From Colocasia esculenta (taxonomy: Eukaryota; Streptophyta; Magnoliopsida; Alismatales; Araceae), in assembly GCA_014218235.1 (NCBI GenBank), contig CM024758.1:98865698-98929697 (forward strand): 64,000 nt of DNA, written 5' to 3'. Shown here in pieces: positions 10,564-23,589 of this stretch. Both the position numbers and the translations under genes were made by a program. Every line of letters begins with the position of its first letter. The first letter of the stretch is position 1. Under the pieces are notes generated by a model. The model searched no databases and was not told the origin of the DNA. It saw nothing but the letters and a program-made list of their open reading frames with translations.

Positions 10564-13378
10564 TGTAATGACCCTCCCTATACTGGTACGATTATACTAA
10601 TCCACATCGGTATAATGAACGCCGTCACAGTGGGACATTTACCCAACACTAACACTAGATTGAGATGTACACGAATAATAGAAGATTACAATGGAAATAA
10701 AATAAATCAATCTTATTCCATCATTATCATTCTATCCACAGTCCATATAGTAAGAGGGAGATACAAATGTCCACATAATACAATTCCAAAATAAATATAT
10801 TATCCATGAAACATACACCACTTATTGGTTACATATGCAAAATGAAAGTACAATGTCGAAATCTCTACAACACAAGCTACTCCTCTTGCTCGGAGTCGCT
10901 CCTAACTATCTCCTCCTTGGAAGTGGAGACACCTGTCACACCTGTACGCCGAAGCAAGAATGAGTCTAAAGAGACCCAGAAAGCAATCCATGAACACAAC
11001 CATACACATATCACCTACATATGCTAGATTCCTAAGCAATTTAGAATAAACATGTAACATGTTTCATATTATTTAAACAATTAAGTATCAAACCTATGAC
11101 ATGCTTTCTGCACTTTGTAACCAACATGTTTTAAATACTTAAATCTCACTTGATTCATGTCACAATTTAACACAACTATAGTATGGAATTATGAATATGG
11201 TAAATAGCACACCTAGCATGAATTCTAGTCACTTCTCATGCAATTATCACATTTACACCTACCTTTTACTTCCTGTTTTGACATAATTTAAACATAATCA
11301 CATGGTTTACACTTATTCACATATTAACACATTCGCTTAACAAATTCACATGCTCATAGTTCACATTGTACACTTCACATGATCACATATTCACATTTTC
11401 ACTTAGTTGTCGTGACACATAGTCTAAACCACCACTAGAATGACACACATATACACATTCACATACCTATCACCTAGGCAACATAGTGATAAATCTTGGT
11501 TAACTATGCAGAACCGGGAGAAGCACTCTCCACCCTAACCAGTGGTACTTGTCCACCTCCAGGATTTCATCCTAATTGCCCATAGGATATCACACACATT
11601 GAACCTTCCTGTAGGGACTTTACTACGGTACACTTTCACAGCCCTCTATGGTAGTAGTGTCACACACGACACGTTTTAACACATTTCACTTAAGTCATAT
11701 ATTTGCTTACATTATTCCCATGCACTAATCATTTCATGCTCATGTACTTAAATACACACACATGGTTCAATTTTTCCAAATATGATGCTACTGGTCACTG
11801 TACTAAACAACTCATACCACAGTCTTAATCATGCTGTAATCATTGCATTATAAAAGAATTAAATTAACATGTTCATTTGGCAAATATTCACTATTAAATT
11901 AACAACCACACCTATTGTCACCCAAACAGGACGAATTATTAATCACAGGTTGAAGACAGATAATACATTATATGCTCAATTTTTCAAATTTTTTGGACTT
12001 ATATACGAATTATGATAATTAAAATAGATATCATGCATTTCCCATCAAGAAATTCATTTAGCATGGTTTACATTCATACAGTCAGTTCTAGTAGTTCAAA
12101 AATCTGAAAATAGTTATTATGCTGTCATGTAAAAATTATAAAATCCTAACTCACAACCGATCTATTTATACAAGATTAAACATGGTCATTTTCAGCTTAC
12201 AGTTCAATTACAAAAATTTTAATAAATAACACAAATCACAGAAATTTAGTACCTCCTCATGATATGACCTACTACCTGTACTGAACTCAACATAATTTCT
12301 ACATTAAACACAGATAACCACAAGTCCGAATATGATCATACAGATGTGAAACTAGGGTTCTGTAAAACCCAGACGAACTTGGCGTCACACATGTTGCCGC
12401 CAACGGGGTTAACGGCACCATCTGTTGCCGCCAACACAGGATCTTAACGGCAGCAAATATTGCCTTGAAGTTTATATCTGTAGAAATGTAGACTGAACGC
12501 ACAAAACACAGTGAATGGGGGTTCCAGGACACGAGATAAATTCCCAAAAATTCCTGAGACCTACTAGACATAGGTATGGACGATGTCCAAGGGTTACTTG
12601 CCTCTTAAAAATTTGCTAAATGGAATTATTTTCCGGAGAAGCTCTCCTCGGCCAAGCCAAGAAGCGCCCCAAATCTTCTCCCGAACCGGTTCTGTGTTGA
12701 TGTAGCTTGCACACCAAAGTCGGGGAAGCCTTTCTCTATGCTTAGAGCTCCTTCCAGTCGAAGAGGATCGCCGGAAGATGCACCAAGTCGCCGGATCAAA
12801 GTCTCCAAAGTTCCAGGTTCACACAAAAGGTTCAAGGGTTTTGACAAAAGCCAAAGAACATAATCCGCCCTAATCTGGTGTTTTTATACCCTAGGGAGTC
12901 AGGATACGTGATTAGGTAGGGATCCTATCGTTGGAAGACGGTTTCCAAAACAAGGGCTGAAGAAATTGCAGTCGTTTTCGGATCTAAAACCGTACAATTC
13001 TGAAGAAATAGACGTCCACATTGTTGGCCGTCTACTGGGAGTGGGCGTCCATCGATCTGGACGTCGACTCACCTCTAACGTCCATGCATGTTGACGTCAA
13101 TTGACCCTTCGGCCAGAACACAAGAATATCCAGAATTATATATATACACTATATACATACATGCAATTGTAATGTACAACTTAAATATTATATATACTAT
13201 GTAAATACAACAATATGTACATAGTAAACTCATATAACATCATAATAATACAATATGTACAGAATAATTACATATACATGTATGTATATACATATATACA
13301 CAAGGTTATATACACAAGACAACTAAACATCACATGACCCAACAACTAAATAAAAGGGCAAAATTTGAGGGCCTTACA
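10564..13378 (-). repeat. 5' LTR of element A
   Basis: Promoter-bearing LTR. On the minus strand: U3, TATAAAAA at 12881-12888, leader, donor-like AG|GCAAGT (exon end 12602), intron-like 12601-10942 with the conserved 20-mer (11536-11555) and hairpin (10961-10978), then the acceptor TACAG|GT and a short frame ending ...RSDSEQEE and TAG at 10878-10880. The leader frame (GTLETLIRRLG ... LLGLAEESF) aligns without indels with X but hits a stop shortly before the donor, and it has no ATG. It is highly similar to the left LTR. Confidence 0.94.
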
Positions 13379-14235
13379 GGGTTACTACCAGCTGAGGATC
13401 AGAGAGTTAGATATTGGCCTGACAGCTTTCCGTTCGAGGTACGATCACTTTGAGTTTGTCGTGATGCCGTTTGGGCTCACGAATGCACCAACAACTTTTA
13501 TGGATTTGATGCACAGGGTGTTCAGTGAGTACATGGATAGGTTTGTGGTCATCTTTGTAGATGACATCTTGGTCTACTCGGCTTCTGAGGAGCACGAGGT
13601 ACATCTGAGGATTGTGCTAGAGACGTTGCAGGGTCACCAACTTTATGCCAAGTTCGACAAGTGCGAATTTTGGCTGAGGGAGGTGCACTTTCTCGGGCAC
13701 GTGATCTCAGGTTCTGGTATGGCAGTGGATCCTTCCAAGGTTGAGGTAGTGGTGTCTTGGGAGCAGCCCACTTTAGTGTCAGAGGTTCGCAGCTTTCTGG
13801 GTTTGTTAGGCTATTACAGGAGGTTTATCCAGGATTTTTCCAGGATTGTAGAACCATTGACCAGATTAACGAGACTTGAGGCCAAATTTGTTTGGTCAGA
13901 GGACTATGAGCAGAGTTTTCTGGAGCTGAAGAGGAGGTTGACTTCAGTGCCAGTGTTGGTCTTGCCGTCAGGTAGCAGAGGTTTTGTGGTTTACACAGAC
14001 GCTTTGAGATCAGGTTTGGGTGCAGTGCTGATGCAGCAAGGTGGGGTCGTTGCCTATGCTTCTCAGAAGTTGAAGAAGCATGAGGAGAACTACCCTACTC
14101 ATGACTTAGAGTTGGCAGCAGTAGTGTTCGCTCTGAGGTTGTGGAGGCATTATTTGTACGGCGAGGTGTTCGAGATCTTCACTGACCATCAGAGTTTGCA
14201 GTACATCTTTACTCAGAAGGATTTGAACTTGAGGC
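13379..14235 (+). pseudogene. H reverse transcriptase and RNase H segment
   Basis: Resumes in frame with YYQLRIR and stays open to insertion B. It contains RT blocks MPFGLTNAPTTFM and the catalytic FVDDILVYS (about 13553-13579), the thumb motif GYYRRFIQDFSRI, and RNase H start GFVVYTDALRSGLGAVL (the usual DAS is DAL) with NYPTHDLELAAVVFALRLW. It ends FTQKDLNLR, where B interrupts; H continues HHKLIEYLKDYD at 27624. This is the best-kept part of H; a host-size product is impossible because of the insertion. Confidence 0.93.
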
Positions 14236-14501
14236 TGTTGCCCAGCTAGCTAGCCCAGAGGGGGGGGTGAATGGGTTATTAAAATTTGATCTTTGATTAA
14301 TACCTGTTCACTAAAAAGATTACAACAACTTAAACAAAGGTTAGAGTTAGAGGAAATAAGATAGCAAACACACAAAACACAACCACAAGACAGTAGGATT
14401 TTTATCCTGGTTCGGAACTCCTTTCCAGAGGAGACCTACGTCCAGTCCCTGAGCAATACCTCAGGATTTCACTAATCAAGGGTACAGTCCCCTTAAGGAC
14501 A

Positions 14502-14690
14502 CAACAACACCCTGGATACACCAGGTCTTCCTTCACACCAGAAGGGAACAACACCCTGGATACCACCAGGTCTTCCTTCTCACTAGAAGGGAACAACACC
14601 CTGGATACCACCAGGTCTTCCTTCACACCAGAAGGGAACAACACCCTGGATACCACCAGGTCTTCCTTCACACCAGAAGGGAACAACACA
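14502..14690. repeat. 46-bp tandem repeat in LTR of B
   Basis: Four units around the core CACCCTGGATACCACCAGG followed by TCTTCCTTC and AGAAGGGAACAA. The TCTTCCTTC and GAAGG parts can pair, so each unit forms a small stem. The matching array in the other LTR is at about 25711-25890. Confidence 0.9.
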
Positions 14691-15427
14691 AAGAGAGGTT
14701 TGAAAGACAAGCCCCTAGATCAAACTGCAACAAGCAATGATCTGAAGGACCTAGCACTGAGAGCAAAAGAATCTAAATCTAGGCTCACTCTCAGAACTAC
14801 ACAAGCTCTCTTCAAATGATCTTTCACTAGCTAGTAGAGAGCAAAAGCTAAGAGGAATGAAGTTTTCTGCTCTAAAACTTTCTTCAGAGGAATTTGAATG
14901 TTTTTCTTCAACGTTGTATCTTCTGTTCTTCTGACTTGTATATATATCTTCAATTTGAAATCTAGACGTTAAAGAGTCCGTTGTCTCTCTTTTGAGTAGT
15001 CGTTAGACTGAATGACATCTGGAGTCTTGGAAGCTTCTTGTCAACAGTCTTTTGATTACTTGAGCACGTAAAGAGATGAGATCTTCAAAGATATCCGATG
15101 GCTTCTATTTGTTTAACGTTGTACCCTGAAGCTAGTTCAGAGGTCTGCACAGATGTCAATTTTAAATAGCAGACAGATAAGCTGTCTCTGATGTCAGTCA
15201 ACGTCAGTAGCAATAGTCAAGAAAATAGTAATGCCAAATAGATTTAGTCTAAAGGACGTTATCAGAGTAGGCACGATAAATGATGATATGGTCTGCATGC
15301 ATGCAGAGATATGTTCAGATCTCATAAATGCAAAACCGTCAGAGAGATGTCTACGTGGACTTTGACTGGTCAATGCTATAAGATGAATAAGATATCAAGA
15401 TATGAAATTGATAACTGTGTGGCTTAT

Positions 15428-16262
15428 GAAATCGTTATGAGTCATAGCAAATCGTTATGAACACTTATCAAGTCGTTATGAACTCTAAGGAAATCGTTGC
15501 GCAAAGCAAATCGTTATGAACACTTACAAAGTCGTTATGAACTCTAAGGAAATCGTTGCACAAAGCAAATCGTTATGACACTTACAAAGTCGTTATGAAC
15601 TCTAAGGAAATCGTTGCACAAAGCAAATCGTTATGAACACTTACAAAGTCGTTATGAACTCTAAGGAAATCATTGCGCAAAGCAAATCGTTATGAACACT
15701 TATCAAGTCGTTATGAACTCTAAGGAAATCGTTACGGCTATAGAAATCGTTACAGCTAGCAAGTCGTTACGAGTTTCAAAGAAAACATTACGAGAACTAA
15801 AGAAATCGTTACGGCTATCAAGTCGTTACGAGTTTCAAAGAAATCGTTACGAGAGCTAAAGAAATCGTTACGGCTAGCAAGTCATTATGAATTCTAAAGA
15901 AATCGTTACGAGAACTAAAGAAATCGTTACGGCTGGTAAGTCGTTACGAGTTTCAAAGAAATCGTTACGAGAACTAAAGAAATCGTTACGGCTATCAAGT
16001 CATTACGAGTTTCAAAGAAATCGTTACGAGAGCTAAAGAAATCGTTACGGCTAGCAAGTCGTTATGAGTTCTAAAGAAATCGTTGCGAGAACTAAAGAAA
16101 TCGTTACGACTGGTAAGTCGTTACGAGTTTCAAAGAAATCGTTACGAGAACTAAAGAAATCGTTACGGCTAGCAAGTCGTTATGAGTTCTAAAGAAATCA
16201 ATGCACAAATCCTTATGAATTAATTAGGAAATCGTTATGAAAACAAATCGTTGCGAAGTCTA
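15428..16262. repeat. Minisatellite of AAATCGTTACGA-like units in LTR of B
   Basis: Dozens of 16-20-bp units around AAATCGTTA(C/T)GA and AAGTCGTTACGAG, arranged in higher-order sets (…AGAACTAAAG…, …GCTAGC…, …GAGTTTC…). The left portion prefers TTATG, the centre TTACG. The other LTR carries the equivalent at about 26628-27415, with unit-number differences that explain much of the LTR length difference. Confidence 0.92.
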
Positions 16263-16479
16263 AAGAAATCGTTATGGTATCGATTTGTTTGCAATTTGGT
16301 AGAAAGGAAATCGATCATAATACTTATAAATTGAGAGTCTTACCTGATTGTCTTGAACTTTCTTTTGCTTTTATTTCCTGTCCTCAAGACTCAAGTAATT
16401 CATTAGTAATGTTTTGTTAATCATCAAAATTAATATATAAATAAATGAATTATTTTATATGGGGAAAGTTTGGTCATCA

Positions 16480-16496
16480 ATCTCCCCCTTTTTGAT
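16480..16496 (-). other. Polypurine tract of element B
   Basis: The minus strand reads AAAAAGGGGGAGAT directly before TGATGACC of the 3' LTR, a form typical of SIRE-type copia elements. Confidence 0.9.
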
Positions 16497-16588
16497 GATG
16501 ACAAATATACTAAACATTATACAACACAACATGTTTTTCAGAATAGTTTAGTTTTCTCCCCCATTTTGTCAATAAGCAAAAAGATAGT

Positions 16589-19500
16589 CTATGAGACAAA
16601 GAAGAGAGAAATCATTGTATTAAGTGGGAGGAAGATAGTACATAGGAGACAACAAGAGGCATGCTGTGAGATGACAACCCATGCCTTGATCTCAAGATCT
16701 TCAAAAGTCTGTTGGAAAACTCCAGAAGCAACTGAAAAATTAGGACCCATGGATGGAATGGCCCTTTGAATGTAAAGTTGCCGTTGCTTTTCCAGGAATT
16801 CTTCATATTGATGTGGGTCCAAGATGAATCTGAAGTAGGTGCTCTTTCCAAAGCAGGCACGATGGAGAAATCTCTCCAGAGAGATTGGATAGAAAATCTT
16901 CTGATCAAGCAGATCCTGCTTCAGAGCATAGAAGGTTGTATATCTGGCTGCCCACTGAACATAGATCTCTTGAATTGGATTTATGGAGTTGAGATCCATG
17001 AAGGCTTCGGCTGAGAGAGTGGGCTTAGCTTGACGAACCAAGGAACTGTTGATGGCCTGTAATTGAAGATGGGGTTCCTTGTAGAGTGATTCCCATATGG
17101 TGGGAGTAAGCCTTTCACATTCAGAAATGAGTGGGGCCAAGGTTTGGGAAGAGATGCGGCCAGAGTGATATTCTCTGAAAATGAACCGCAAGAAGGAGGG
17201 TAATCTGCCTAACTTGGCTGACAAACGGCCCATCTGCCTAGCAAACATATCTAGTGCATGGGATCCAGCATCTGAGTCAAACACTAAAGAGTGTAGCTTT
17301 GGCAGAAGAACTGGAGAATCAACTTTGAGATCGGCAAAGTCCACTGTGAGGGGAAGATTTACTGGACGTTCTGATCTCAGCATCACTAAGGCTGAATGAA
17401 ATTGGTAGAACTGTACTTCAGGCAGCTTGTTCAAATAGAAAAATCATGTACAGCTGAAAATTCTTGGCAATACGAATCTCTGTCAAAATAAAGGGTCCCC
17501 AAGAGTTCTTATGCTGAATAATGAACCACTCAGAAAGAGTGAGTGGGTGAGCTCGATGGGTAAGAGATTCTGCCCTGGCAGTCAAATATTTGCTGTATTG
17601 AGCTTTGTTGCCCTTGACATTGGCCCACTGATCTTCAGTCTTAAACTCAGTGCCCTCAAAGATTTTGGATTTTTGAGGGTGGGACAGCTGGGTAAGAGGA
17701 AGAACAATGTTTAGATGCTCAGAGAGGTTGAGGAAAGGAATACCATAGATGGTGGAGAGGATGCACTTTTGAACATATTCCTTATAGAGGATCTTCTCTG
17801 AGGTTCGAGGGTAAGAGAGTACCAAAGAGGAGGAAATAATGGTGAGGAGGGGATGCTGACAGAGGATGATTGTTTCCTCTTTTTCTTGGCAGGACTGGGA
17901 GGATCAGTCCTGTGGATATGAGTGGCAGTGGAGAGAATGGTGATAAGGATATTTCTCTCAAAATCATCCGGCAGATTTGTGTCAAAGACACCAAGTAGTG
18001 AAGGTTTTTCCGGAATGATAGTGACAGAGGAAGGAGGAGTAGGAGGATAGAAAAGGTGTTTGGGATTGAAGGAAGAAGGTGGTGAAGGTTTGGGATTGAA
18101 TGATGATGGAGCTGAGGTGTGAGAAGGAGTGGGAGAGAAGGAGGGTTGAGATGAAATGAGAGAGGAAGATGGTTGGGTGCGAGGCACAGGGTGTTTTACA
18201 GTTGGTGGTGCAGGAGGGGCTGTAGAAGGAGATGAAGGTGAAGAGAGGGTTGGAGTTGCAAGGTAGAAGTGTCAGGGGCTTAGTAGCTGTCATGGGATCT
18301 TTCCCTTTGTCTTGACCTTCTCTGACAACTGAAGAGGGTCCTGATGACCCTGAAGCTAGCACTGGTGGCCCTGGTGGCCCTGATGCTTGAGCTGATGGCC
18401 CTACTGGCCGAGACTCTTGAGCTAGAGGCCCTGGTGGCCGGGGAACAGCAGCTGGTCTGCTCTGAGTAGCTGCAGGAGAAACTCCACTTGACCTTGAAAG
18501 AACTGCTAGCATCGACTTCATATCAGACATTTCTTTATTAAACCACTTCATTGCATTTCTGACTGAAGGAGAGCTCAGAGGTGGTCGAAGCTTGACTAGC
18601 AAGCATCCCTTGCACACTGGACTGCACTGTTGACAGAATCTCTCCCTGAGCCTTCAACAATTCCAAAACCGGGTTCAGATTGACTTTCCTGTGGCTCTTT
18701 CTGAGTTTTCTGTGAGCTATCCTTTTGCCTTTCCTTTGGGGTGCTGGTCTTTCAATAGACTGCTCCCCTGAGCAGGAGCTTCCTCTTCAACTTCCATTTG
18801 CTCCCCCTGAGCAGGAGCTTCCTCTTCAACTGGATCTACTGGAGCACTGGACTGCTCCACAGGAATTGATTCTTCAATGTGGCCTTCTGCCACAGCTTCT
18901 TCCATTTCAATTTCACCAGACTGTGAGTCGATTCGCGTGGAGAGAGCTGATTCAACTAAATTCCAAAGAATTGAGCCAATTATTGAGGTAGGCGAATCAC
19001 TGGCTTTATCTGCCACTTCCTCCTCAACTACAGAAGCTGTAAGAGATTCTGGCTGAAATGCTGGTGCTACTGCCTGCTGCCTGCTGCTGACTGAGCTGCT
19101 TGCTGCTTGCTACTGCTGCTGCTGCTGCTGCTACTGCCTGCTGCTCCGCTGGTGCTACTGATTGCTGCTCTGCTGCTGACTGAGCTGCTGCTCTGCTACT
19201 GACTCTCTGCTTGCTGCTGCTCTGCTGGTGCTACTGCCTGCTGATCTGCTGATGGTGTTACTAATGCCATTTCCTAAACATCAGGAATTTCTACATCACC
19301 AATTATGGCCTCTCCCTCGGCCACAGTGGTCTTAGACCATACACTTCAATTACAGAGAAACCACTTTTCTTGAGATTTCTGGACCTTATACACTGGCCCA
19401 TCTTCTCCACAACTGCCCCAGATAAATCTATCCAAAGTGATTGAAAATCTTTGTAAGTAGATGAGCATAGGGCAATGAGACATTTAACTTACTTTTTGTA

Positions 19501-20132
19501 TCCCATATTTGATCTCTGGCAAATTTCATCCTTTCCAACATGACTTGCGCCATATTAATCTCCTTTTGTTGAATCGCCCAAAACATCATATCAGAATCTG
19601 CCCTAGTGCACGTTGAGAAGGTGGCACTGCGAGGAACCAAAATTTGACAGATAATGAAATGAAGAAGACGGTTGTATGCATTCATCTGATTAATATCCAA
19701 TTTTCCGTCTCTTAGCCTAAACCCTGGACCTATAATGCCAAGGCCTTTTGCTTCATCGTTCACTGCATGAACCCCACTGAATCCAGACGTCTTCACTCCA
19801 AACAACATGTGCAACAACTCATGATCGACTTTAATTTGGATTCCCTTTACCGATGATACAAGGGACCCATCTGCCTCTGACCTTAAGCATACATAAAATG
19901 CTTTCACCAGGTCGGGATAGCTTACCTCGGTGAAAGTGGCAATTTCCATCCACTGCATCCTTCTCAGAGTTTCTGCTATACTTCCCATACCATTCTTCTC
20001 GAGATTTGGAACATCCACTGCCTTGTTTCCGCATACCTTTGTCTTCACGAAGGTGAACCTTTCCTGCTGTTCTGCGGTCAGGTACTCAGCACTGTAGCCC
20101 CCTACACTTCCGGAGATCATCGGAGCGGCCAT
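16589..20132 (-). pseudogene. Third ORF region of B (env-like position), several frames
   Basis: Downstream of pol, where SIRE elements carry an env-like gene. The N-terminal part (20132-19428, ATG at 20132, MAAPMISGSVGG) resembles the domain annotated in plants as 'putative plant transposon protein' (my recollection; no search run). Next comes a Gln/Ala- and Pro/Ser-rich linker with a CTG/CAG run (about 19066-19260), then segments 18187-17711, 17825-17418 and 17434-16589 in different frames. The last one is 281 codons and ends in a hydrophobic stretch (SCCLLCTIFLPL, then ISLFFV) that could be a membrane anchor. No signal peptide is evident. Frameshifts or spliced exons could explain the frame changes. 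Function unknown. Confidence 0.65.
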
Positions 20133-20540
20133 GGGTAGAAAGGAGAAGAACTGTTCTGGAGAAAGGAGATGATGGAAGAGATGGAAGCCCTCGAGGGATT
20201 CTTCGCGGGAAGAGGGGAAAGCTTCAAATCTTGCAGAGAGTCGATGCCGGAATCGTTAGGGCATCGGCTTTGGGTGAATAGATAAAGGAGAAAGGGTAAA
20301 GGTAGAAGATGAGTCGTTCCCAGAACGATTTGACTAATTAGAATTATTTTATCGAAAACAGGAAGCGCCAAAAGGCGGTAACGGCACAAGGCGACAAAAG
20401 GGTTTGACGAGTCAAACTGCTTTTAACACAATAGCGGTCAAGGAAGAGTAAATAAACTGAGTTTTGCTTAAAGTGAGAGAGAGAGAGAATTTTCATTTAT
20501 TCTGAAAAATTTATATGCCATTTTAAATACAGGAATCTTT

Positions 20541-23500
20541 TCACAAATTGCACATCCCTAATTCCCTTCTAAGAGATGTAAATCTCTCTTCAGGTAGGGC
20601 TTTTGTGAAGATATCTGCTAGTTGGCTATTTGTATCAATAAAGGATATTTCTATATTTCCATTTGCAACATGATCACGAATAAAATGATATCTAACCTCA
20701 ATATGTTTTGTCCTTGAGTGCTGAACTGGATTCTTGGTCAGATTAATGGCACTGGTGTTGTCACACAGCAATGGAATTGATTTGATATTTAATCCAAAGT
20801 CTTCAAGTTGTTGCTTTATCCAAAGGAGTTGTGTACAGCAACTTCCAGCAGCTACATATTCAGCTTCAGCTGTTGATAGTGCCACTGAGTTTTGTTTCTT
20901 TGAGGACCATGATATCAAACATCCTGCAAGGAATTGACAACAACCACTGGTGCTCTTTCTATCTATCTTGCATCCAGCATAGTCAGCATCAGAATATCCT
21001 ACTAAATCTATTTCACATGATTTTGGATACCAAAGACCTAAATCATGAGTTCTAGCTAAATATCTAAATATTCTTTTTACAGAAATTAGGTGTGATTCTC
21101 TAGGGTCTGCTTGATACCTAGCACACATGCATACACTAAACAAGATGTCTGGTCTACTTGCTGTTAAATAAAGTAAAGACCCTATCATACCTCTATAGTT
21201 CTTTTGATCTACCTTTTTACCATTTTGATCACTGTCCATTCTGGTTGATGTGCTCATTGGAGTTGACAGTGGTTTGGCATTATCGAATCCAAACTTCTTC
21301 AGGAGTTCTTGGTGTATTTGGCTTGACAGATGTGGGTGCCTTCCTTCCCTTGCTTGACTTGCAATCCAAGGAAGTAGTTTAGCTCCCCCATCATACTCAT
21401 TTCAAATTCTCCCTGCATAAGCTTCTCAAAATACTTGCAAAGAGATTTGTCAGTAGAACCAAAAATGATATCATCTACATAGATTTGAACTAATAGTATG
21501 TGATTGACCTTTGACTTTATGAATAATGTGCTATCTACTTTGCCTCTATTGAAACCATGATTTAACAGAAAAGAGCTAAGCCTTTCATACCAGGCTCTAG
21601 GTGCTTGTTTTAAACCGTATAATGCCTTATGGAGTTTGAAAACATGATTAGGAAATTCGGTGTCATCAAAACCTGGAGGTTGTTCAACATACACTTCCTC
21701 TTTTATAAAACCATTTAAGAATGCTGATTTAACATCCATTTGAAATAGTGTCAAGTTTAGAGCTGATGCATATGCAAGTAAGATTCTAATAGCCTCAAGT
21801 CTAGCTACAGGTGCATAGGTTTCATCGAAATCTATGCCTTCCTCTTGAGAATAGCCCTGAGCTACCAATCTGGCCTTGTTTCTTAGGATTACACCAGTTT
21901 CATCCAATTTGTTTCTGAACACCCATTTGGTGCCAATAACTGGATGATCTGATGGTCTAGGAACAAGTGACCATACTTGGTTTCTCTTGAATTGATTTAA
22001 TTCATCTTGCATGGCTATTATCCAAGATTCATCAGTTAAAGCTTCATTGACTGTCTTAGGCTCTATCTGAGAAACAAAGGCTAAATAATCACAAGGGATT
22101 ACATTACCTCTTGTTCTTACCCCTATGGATGGATCACCAATGATATTCTCAAGTGGGTGATCTTTCTTGTATCTCCATTCCTTTGGAAGATTTTCATGAG
22201 TAATTTCTTCTTGTTGTAATTCTTCCAGAGGTGGATCATCCTTGTCCTCAATTGATGTATCTTTAAGCTTTTTGGACAGTCATCTGCATCATCATTATCA
22301 CTATCTACTTCCTTTCTCAAGGAAGGGTTAGTTTCATCAAAAATAACATGCACAGTTTGTTCAATTAATAGTGAGCGTTTATTGAAAACTCTATAGCCTC
22401 TGGGTTTAGAAGTATACCCATAAAGATGCCTTCATCTGACTTGGCATCCAACTTACCAATGTCCCTTTTTCCGTTGTTGTGAATAAAGCAAGGACATCCA
22501 AAGATTCTGAAATGACTTACCTTGGGCTTCTTTCCTTTGAACAACTCATATGCAGTCTTCTTCAGTATTGGCCTGATCATTACTCGGTTGACAATGTAAC
22601 TGGCTGTGTTGACTGCTTCAGCCCAAAAATATCTTGGTAGCTCATATTCAGAGAGCATGGTTCTTGCCATATCCAAGAGAGTTCTGTTCTTCCTCTCAGC
22701 TATACCATTTTGCTGTGGTGTCCTTGGTGCTGAGAAATTGTGCTGAATTCCTTGATCATCACAGAATCTAGCAAACTTTTCATTTTGGAACTCACCACCA
22801 TGGTCTGATCGAATGGACACAATACTGAACTTCTGATCTTTCTGGACCTTCTTACTGAAACTGACAAAATTATCAAAACTATCATCTTTATGCTCTAAGA
22901 ATGATACCCATGTGAATCTTGAGTAGTCATCTACTATGACAAATCCAAAATTCTTTCCTCCAAGACTGGTAGTCCTCATTGGTCCAAATAGATCCATATG
23001 TAGGAGCTCTAAGGGTTTTGAGGTAGTCACCACTGTCTTTGACTTGAAGGAACTCTTTGTGTGCTTTCCCTTAGCACAGGGTCTACAAACACTTTCCAAT
23101 TTTCCATTGACTTTTGGTAGACCTTCCACAAGATTCCTCTTTCTGAGCTTGTTCAATCCGTCCAAGCTGCAGTGGCCTAGTCTTCTGTGCCACAGCTCAG
23201 TTGATTTGTCTTGCTGGCTGCCAGACACACATTTTGCTCTTTGAGTTCTTCAAGGTAGAGCACGTACAGATTCTTCTCTCTATTTGCTTCAAAGATGACT
23301 GCTCCATCCTTTAGTATGCTGCACTTTGATTCTTGAAACTTGATTTGATGACCTCTATCACACAGCTGACTTATACTGATGAGGTTGTGCTTTAATCCTT
23401 TGACTAATAGCACATCTTCTATGACTGTTTTTCTTTGCTATTTACTGATCCACTGCCTACTACAGTTCCTTTCCCATTATCTCCATAAGTGACTGTTCCT

Positions 23501-23589
23501 TCTTCAGCTTGGAGATGGGAAAACAGCTTCAGGTTTCCTGTCATGTGCCTTGAACACCCACTATCCAAATACCATTTGGATGCTCGAGG
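20541..23589 (-). pseudogene. Element B copia pol: protease, integrase, RT, RNase H
   Basis: Protease WYLDSGCSRHMTGN (about 23540-23581), GAG-pre-integrase LWHRRLGHCSLDGL (near 23190), integrase with DLFGPM, SDHGGEF and GIAERKNRTL (23228-22365), RT from QVWSLVPRPSD with YVDDIIFGS (about 21456-21482), and RNase H with SDADYAG and LSTAEAEYVA, ending DIFTKAL ... LGMCNL and a stop at 20541. The integrase-before-RT order identifies Ty1/copia. Frameshifts near 23415, 22365 and 21299 break it into four open segments; catalytic residues are retained in each. The short gap 20133-20540 before the third ORF shows no gene. Confidence 0.93.

Larger units (their letters stand above)
2808..13378 (-). mobile_element. 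Complete gypsy element A (chromodomain type), minus strand
   Basis: Two LTRs of about 2.81 kb (2808-5620 and 10564-13378) bracket a 4.9-kb internal region read on the minus strand: primer site next to the right LTR, gag, protease, RT, RNase H, integrase, chromodomain-like end, polypurine tract next to the left LTR. LTR ends are TG...CA. The insertion splits H in the RT domain. The flanking duplication is GGGT(T): 2804-2807(8) on the left and 13379-13383 on the right. The LTRs differ by scattered substitutions and short indels, so this is not a brand-new insertion. Unusual points are two small introns in gag and a leader intron candidate inside the LTR. Confidence 0.96.
14236..16479 (-). repeat. 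3' LTR of element B
   Basis: TGTTGCCCAGC to GGTCATCA on the plus strand (TG...CA). It holds two repeat arrays: 45-46-bp units at about 14502-14690 and a long AAATCGTTACGA-type minisatellite at 15428-16262. Apart from these it is AT-rich, with no coding potential I would defend; the frame through the 46-bp units is a repeat artefact. Confidence 0.95.

Noticed and set aside
14402..14710. Repetitive ORF (VLFPSGVKEDLVVSR units)
   Set aside because: It is the translation of the 46-bp tandem repeat of the LTR, with no conservation of frame between the two LTRs.
15428..16262. Regular repeats suggestive of a CRISPR array
   Set aside because: Units are contiguous and diverged with no unique spacers, and the same array sits in both LTRs of a plant copia element. 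It is a minisatellite.
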